A DNA stretch of 8,931 nt, taken from contig CAZJRS010000105.1 of assembly GCA_964548585.1 (NCBI GenBank), positions 1-8,931 of the forward strand, given 5' to 3'. The notes under the pieces are model-generated. The model did not search any database, was not told the origin of the DNA, and saw only the letters and a program-made list of their open reading frames with translations. The translations under genes were made by a program, and so were the position numbers. This document shows, piece after piece, positions 5,668 through 8,931 of the stretch. Source of the DNA: Methanocella_A sp964548585 (lineage in GTDB: Archaea; Halobacteriota; Methanocellia; Methanocellales; Methanocellaceae). Each line of letters opens with the position of its first letter. Positions within the stretch are counted from its first letter, which is position 1.

Positions 5668-6294
5668 TTAATCGATCAGCAGGATCGCCATCGGCTCCGG
5701 GTGTCCCTCGATCGGGAACTTCAGTGCCATGCCGGCTTTCTCAGCGGTCTTTTTCATGTTGATACCCACGGCATGCTCGGGTATGCGGGCCATGTTCGGG
5801 TGCAGGCATATGCCCGACTCGACGTTACACTTCTCGCACAGCCGGCAGGAGCCGTTGACGAAAGCGAGGGCAAAGCTGTTGCCACTGTTGAAAGCTGCCT
5901 TCTCGAGCTCCAGCATAGTGGTCAGGATCGACTTGCTGTACTCGAAATAGTCGCCCCAGAACCTGGTCGCCTCGGCCTTTTTATCTTTAGGGGCTGCTGG
6001 GTCGAGCCAGTAACGGTAGATCGATTTTACCACGTCATCGTCTGCCAGGGCTGGCGACCTGAACTTGACGAGCATCACGTACTGGTATTCGCCCAGTATA
6101 TTTCGGAACTGCTCGGGCGTAGGCACGTGGGGAGGGCACGTCAGCTTTTTCCCGTAGCCCACACAGCCCGCCCGGCACTTGAGAACGACACGGTCCTCGA
6201 CGAACACCTGGTCTACGGGAATAACTTTGACCTCTACAGCACCCAGATCTGAAGCCAGCTTTTCTAAATACCCGAAATCGACGATTTTCTGCAT
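5668..6294 (-). CDS. DUF2284-type cysteine-rich putative metal-binding protein
   Basis: Two cysteine groups identify the family: C40-x3-C44 with GYGK and C53-PP (KCRAGCVGYGKKLTCPP), and C150-x2-C153-x2-C156-x6-C163 followed by HP (SCRLCEKCN...CLHP). The second spacing suggests an iron-sulfur cluster. The protein is 208 residues, cytosolic, with no signal or membrane helix; family members are common in methanogens and anaerobes and have no settled function. ATG at 6294 is chosen because GAGGT lies at 6302-6306; an in-frame TTG at 6327 has no such site. It is a single gene, divergent from the mer operon, and shares the palindrome-rich promoter region at 6410-6507. A role in redox or metal metabolism is inference. 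Confidence 0.88.
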   Translation of the reverse strand: MQKIVDFGYLEKLASDLGAVEVKVIPVDQVFVEDRVVLKCRAGCVGYGKKLTCPPHVPTPEQFRNILGEYQYVMLVKFRSPALADDDVVKSIYRYWLDPAAPKDKKAEATRFWGDYFEYSKSILTTMLELEKAAFNSGNSFALAFVNGSCRLCEKCNVESGICLHPNMARIPEHAVGINMKKTAEKAGMALKFPIEGHPEPMAILLID

Positions 6295-6301
6295 ATACGC
6301 T

Positions 6302-6306
6302 ACCTC
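6302..6306 (-). promoter_or_regulatory. Ribosome binding site that fixes the DUF2284 start at 6294
   Basis: The minus strand reads GAGGT with a 7-base spacer before ATG at 6294. This favours the shorter 208-residue product over the TTG start at 6327. Confidence 0.7.
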
Positions 6307-6409
6307 TTTTTTCGGCAGCTGATACAAGCTCTTCCAATACCATAAACGTTCACTTCATTATGTAGCGTGGCTGCGTACGGCACTGTTTCATCTTATTCAT
6401 AAACTAGGT

Positions 6410-6507
6410 GTTAGTCTAACAATTACATTTATATAGTTAGACTAACTAATCAAATGTTGACAAACTCAAGCCGTTAGCCTAACAATACCTCAAAATGTTA
6501 GACTAAC
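6410..6507. promoter_or_regulatory. Four GTTAGNCTAAC palindromes in the divergent control region
   Basis: The 11-bp palindrome occurs at 6410-6420 (centre T), 6436-6446 (centre A), 6473-6483 (centre C) and 6497-6507 (centre A). All ten arm bases are invariant. Start-to-start distances are 26, 37 and 24 bases. The second copy directly abuts the TATA box at 6428-6435. The sites differ from the TetR and PadR operators in this window, so a third regulator encoded elsewhere is likely. They lie between the DUF2284 gene and the operon containing mer and could act on either or both. Confidence 0.8.
6428..6435 (+). promoter_or_regulatory. Archaeal TATA box in the divergent region
   Basis: TTTATATA matches the methanogen TATA consensus. 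Read rightward it would start RNA near 6458, before the 111-aa gene and mer. Its complement TATATAAA could also serve the leftward DUF2284 gene, starting near 6405. A second rightward candidate, TTTATACC (6512-6519), overlaps the inverted repeat downstream. Confidence 0.55.
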
Positions 6508-6513
6508 AAACTT

Positions 6514-6553
6514 TATACCATCTGACTGACAAATAACATCATCAGATGGTATA
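6514..6553. repeat. 12-bp perfect inverted repeat just before the 111-aa gene
   Basis: The arms TATACCATCTGA (6514-6525) and TCAGATGGTATA (6542-6553) are exact reverse complements with a 16-base AT-rich spacer. If transcription starts near 6458, the transcript leader would form a stable stem-loop ending three bases before the GTG at 6556. As DNA it could instead be an operator distinct from the GTTAGNCTAAC sites. Confidence 0.7.
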
Positions 6554-6555
6554 CT

Positions 6556-6891
6556 GTGCGGCGACCCGGTCACCGCGTGATCGCATTGACAAAAGAAAAG
6601 AAGGAAATAAAAAACGCCATTGTACAGAAGCTCGGCGAGATAGGCGAAAAAGTCGAAACGATGAAAAAGAGTAGCCTTGAGACTGGCGCCGATCTCGGCG
6701 ACGAAACGCGGGAACTGGATAGCCTCGTCCGAGAGCTGAAAGCCTTACAGGGGCTATCAGCTTTCGACAAAACGGCCTACCAGCGGGAGTACATGCGCAA
6801 AAAACGCGCGGAGAACCCCGACTACAGGCCTATCATGAAATCAGTCAAGGACCTGCCAGACTGGCGAAAGTCGCCGGAAAACCTGGAATAG
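6556..6891 (+). CDS. 111-aa charged helical protein upstream of mer, family not recognised
   Basis: The protein is rich in Lys and Glu, with a predicted coiled coil (about 12-66, KEKKEIKNAIVQKLGEI onward), then a basic-aromatic motif AYQREYMRKKRAENPDYR (74-91) and a proline-containing tail. The YQREYMRKKR motif resembles short basic motifs in small DNA-associated proteins, which makes nucleic-acid or protein binding possible, but I do not assign a function. The start is uncertain: GTG at 6556, GTG at 6577 and TTG at 6586 are in frame and none has a clear ribosome site; helix-forming sequence begins near the TTG. It ends 32 bases before mer on the same strand, so the two are probably cotranscribed. 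Confidence 0.7.
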   Translation: MRRPGHRVIALTKEKKEIKNAIVQKLGEIGEKVETMKKSSLETGADLGDETRELDSLVRELKALQGLSAFDKTAYQREYMRKKRAENPDYRPIMKSVKDLPDWRKSPENLE

Positions 6892-6923
6892 ATCCCTGAA
6901 CCCAAACGACAGAGGTATGACAC

Positions 6924-7898
6924 ATGGTATCCATCGGAATCGAATTTCTTCCAAAAATGCCAACCCAGGAGCTAATCGACTACTGTAAGTACGCTGAGCA
7001 GAATGGCCTGGATTTCATCTGGGTCACAGATCACTATAACAACCGCAATGTCTTCGCGGAACTGGCACTGATTGCGGCCCAGACCTCGAGGATCAAGCTC
7101 GGGCCTGGAGTCACGAACGCTTTCACTGCCAACCCGGCTGTGATCGCGTCCGGCATATGCACCATCGACGAGGTCTCAAATGGCAGAGCGACGCTCGGAA
7201 TCGGCCCCGGCGACCTGAGCACCCTGCCGAAGATCGGCATCCCGATGGAGACCCCGGTGGCGAGGCTTTCCGAGGCCGTCGGAGTCATCCGCAGGCTCTG
7301 GGCCGGTGAAATGGTGAGCACCCCGGAGAATAAGGTATTCAAGTTTGCCGGTGCCCAGCTTGCCTACAAGCCGAAGCAGAAGAACATCCCGGTCTATATC
7401 GGCGCCCAGGGCGAAAAGATGCTGGAGACCGCTGGCAGAATCGGGGACGGTGCGCTGATCAACGCCTCCAACCCCAAGGACTTCGCCTTCGCAGTGCCCA
7501 TAATAAAGAAGGCCGCTGGCGAGAAGAGGTTCGATGTCGCCGCTTACACGTCATTTGCGATCGACGCTGACAGCAAGAAGGCCAGAAGCGCAGTCAAGCC
7601 CGTCGTAGCGTTCATCGCTGCAGGCTCCCCGGTGCCCGTCCTCCAGAGGCACGGCCTGGACCTCGCCGCAGTCGAGACCATCAAGGGCGGCCTCGCAAAA
7701 GGCGACTTCAAGACGGCGTTCGGAGCGGTTAATGACGCCATGATCGACGCGTTCTCGATCTACGGCACGCCGCAAGAGCTGAAAGTAAAGATAGAGGGCC
7801 TGAAGCAGATGGGCTGTACCCAGATCGTCGCCGGCTCGCCCATCGGCACGAACCTGAATACGAGCATCCGGCTCATTGGCAAGTACGTGATTGAGTAA
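6924..7898 (+). CDS. mer: 5,10-methylenetetrahydromethanopterin reductase (F420-dependent)
   Basis: This cytosolic enzyme reduces methylene-H4MPT (or H4SPT) to methyl-H4MPT with reduced coenzyme F420, a reversible step of methanogenesis. It belongs to the bacterial luciferase-like TIM-barrel family. Family motifs are VTDHYNNRN (34-42), GPGVTN (60-65), the glycine-rich LGIGPGD (91-97), and PVYIGAQGEKMLE (156-168). The length of 324 residues fits a complete Mer, and conserved blocks run to the C-terminus. ATG at 6924 has AGAGGT seven bases before it (6911-6916). It follows the 111-aa gene by 32 bases and probably shares its promoter. A more general F420-dependent luciferase-like oxidoreductase is the alternative, but the DHYNNRN and GPGVTN blocks favour Mer. 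Confidence 0.95.
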   Translation: MVSIGIEFLPKMPTQELIDYCKYAEQNGLDFIWVTDHYNNRNVFAELALIAAQTSRIKLGPGVTNAFTANPAVIASGICTIDEVSNGRATLGIGPGDLSTLPKIGIPMETPVARLSEAVGVIRRLWAGEMVSTPENKVFKFAGAQLAYKPKQKNIPVYIGAQGEKMLETAGRIGDGALINASNPKDFAFAVPIIKKAAGEKRFDVAAYTSFAIDADSKKARSAVKPVVAFIAAGSPVPVLQRHGLDLAAVETIKGGLAKGDFKTAFGAVNDAMIDAFSIYGTPQELKVKIEGLKQMGCTQIVAGSPIGTNLNTSIRLIGKYVIE

Positions 7899-7913
7899 GC
7901 GGATACTTATCTG

Positions 7914-7927
7914 CTTTCTCCTTTTTA
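7914..7927 (+). terminator. U-rich terminator after mer
   Basis: Sixteen bases after the mer stop the plus strand reads TTTCTCCTTTTTAC, a T-rich run suitable for archaeal termination. No strong hairpin precedes it. Confidence 0.45.
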
Positions 7928-8043
7928 CTGGGATCGACGAAACAGGCAGCGTACGAGTCAGAGTAGATCCGCTTTCATGAAGTATTTTGTCTTTACCAGC
8001 CCCTCGGATGCATGCCCCAGGAAGGAGACAACCTCAACCGGGT

Positions 8044-8931
8044 TCAAGCCTTTTCGGATCGAGCCTCTTTCAGGAACTCCAGTACCTTTCCCGACACGAG
8101 TTCCCCCTGTAAGAGCAGCAAGTCGTGGCCCGCGCCGGGGATGAGTTCTGTCTCAACCTGCGGAGCCACCCCTTTTAGCCGGGCTATGGCTTCCCCGGCC
8201 AGGTAGTTCTTCTCGTGCTCGCCGACGATGAACAGCAGTGGCACCTTGAGGTACTCCAGTTCTTCATCCGCCAGCACAGTGGGAGCTGGTACAGGCTTAA
8301 AATGGTAGCACCGGCCAGCAAGAGCGCTTTCCGCAATAGTGGCCTCAAAGTACTTTTGGCCTGCCTCGCCGGTCACGGCCAGGTAGTCCTCCATCATCCA
8401 GGCCAGGAAATCCATGGGCGAGCCGCTGAAGCTTTTCATCATGCGTTCAGTGACCTCTTCGCGAAGGGGTAATACAGTAGCAGCCGGAGCTATCAGAACC
8501 ACTTTGCGCAGCCGGCTCGGCCGGCAGACCGCGTATTCTCCGGCAATCCAGCCACCGTAGGACATGCCAACAAGGCTGACACCATGGTCCAGACCAAGGG
8601 CGCGGAACAGCCCGTCCAGCCACTCGACGTAGTCGTCGGGGCCTTCGATCTCCCGGGAGTACACGCTGCGCCCGCTATAGTAGACGTTGTCGACTGCGTA
8701 AGTCCGGAAGTCTTGAGACCAGGCTTTGATGAATGGCGTCCAGCTCAGGGAGTTGCCACCCAGGCCGTGCAACAGCACCAGGGGTGGTGCTCCCGCAGGC
8801 CCGCTGATCCGCACGAAGGTCTGGCCGAAGGAAGTCTCCACCAGCATAGGCTCTGAAGGCACGGGCCACTTCTTCGCTTTTTCATCGTACATCTTCAGGT
8901 ACTCTGCTTTTGCATCCGCCGATACGAACGG
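8044..8931 (-). CDS. Alpha/beta hydrolase, 5' end beyond the window
   Basis: A cytosolic serine hydrolase of the alpha/beta fold. Counting from the internal ATG at 8892, the oxyanion-hole motif LLHGLGG is at 40-46, the nucleophile elbow GMSYGG at 109-114 (Ser111), an acidic position in VGEHE at 223-227 and the catalytic His256 in PGAGHD. The frame continues upstream of 8892 without a stop to the window edge, adding 13 residues (PFVSADAKAEYLK); these fit the N-terminal pattern of related hydrolases and there is no ribosome site at 8892, so the gene is truncated by the edge. Glutamate rather than aspartate stands near the usual acid position. The substrate is unknown; an esterase or C-C bond hydrolase are options. 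It is convergent with mer. Confidence 0.9.
   Translation of the reverse strand, partial: PFVSADAKAEYLKMYDEKAKKWPVPSEPMLVETSFGQTFVRISGPAGAPPLVLLHGLGGNSLSWTPFIKAWSQDFRTYAVDNVYYSGRSVYSREIEGPDDYVEWLDGLFRALGLDHGVSLVGMSYGGWIAGEYAVCRPSRLRKVVLIAPAATVLPLREEVTERMMKSFSGSPMDFLAWMMEDYLAVTGEAGQKYFEATIAESALAGRCYHFKPVPAPTVLADEELEYLKVPLLFIVGEHEKNYLAGEAIARLKGVAPQVETELIPGAGHDLLLLQGELVSGKVLEFLKEARSEKA

Noticed and set aside
5620..6252. Plus-strand open frame of 210 codons opposite the DUF2284 gene
   Set aside because: It is antisense to a gene with clear cysteine motifs and shows no motif or ribosome site of its own.
6035..6343. Minus-strand frame starting MVLEELVSAAEKRG, overlapping the DUF2284 gene
   Set aside because: Its first residues look protein-like, which suggested a frameshifted N-terminus, but the DUF2284 frame is already complete from 6294 with a ribosome site and the alternative frame turns into low-quality sequence.
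7898..7973. AGCGGAT / ATCCGCT inverted repeat between mer and the hydrolase
   Set aside because: Arms of only 7 bases separated by 62 bases are weak and likely chance.

Overview
The window looks like a piece of a methanogenic archaeal chromosome. The key gene is a full-length F420-dependent methylene-tetrahydromethanopterin reductase (mer, 6924-7898), a core enzyme of methanogenesis. Promoters are archaeal in style: TATA boxes such as CTTATATAG and TTTATATA, and U-tract terminators without strong hairpins. The coding DNA is moderately GC-rich and carries strong GGAGG-type ribosome sites, while the intergenic DNA is AT-rich. This would suit Methanocellales (Rice Cluster I) or a relative. The lineage is an inference; only 'Mer-bearing euryarchaeote' is well supported.

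Layout, left to right. (1) 1-333: a possible 5' fragment of a leftward gene at the edge, then about 270 AT-rich bases with inverted repeats, TATA-like tracts and the terminator of the next operon. (2) 334-4575, all on the minus strand and tightly packed: TetR regulator, two-domain iron-sulfur-type flavoprotein, ABC ATPase, a 67-aa membrane protein, then an ABC-2 permease. The only promoter seen lies at 4590-4676 upstream of tetR and carries two or three palindromic operators. (3) 4757-5496, minus strand: a PadR-family regulator followed by an 85-aa two-helix membrane protein. The promoter holds a ladder of CGATATCG half-sites with an exact 14-bp period, and one more copy of the site overlaps the padR ribosome site and start. 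(4) 5668-6294, minus strand: a DUF2284-type cysteine-rich putative metal-binding protein. (5) 6295-6555: a divergent control region with four copies of the palindrome GTTAGNCTAAC and a 12-bp inverted repeat. (6) 6556-7898, plus strand: an unrecognised 111-aa charged protein, then mer. (7) 8044-8931, minus strand: an alpha/beta hydrolase that runs off the right edge.

The working picture is two self-regulated membrane-response operons (TetR with flavoprotein and ABC exporter; PadR with a small membrane protein) beside a methanogenesis gene whose promoter region is full of operator-like palindromes. The most novel-looking items are the flavoprotein/ABC operon with its translationally coupled 67-aa membrane protein, the periodic PadR operator ladder, and the four-palindrome region upstream of mer. 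No RNA gene, mobile element or CRISPR array was seen.
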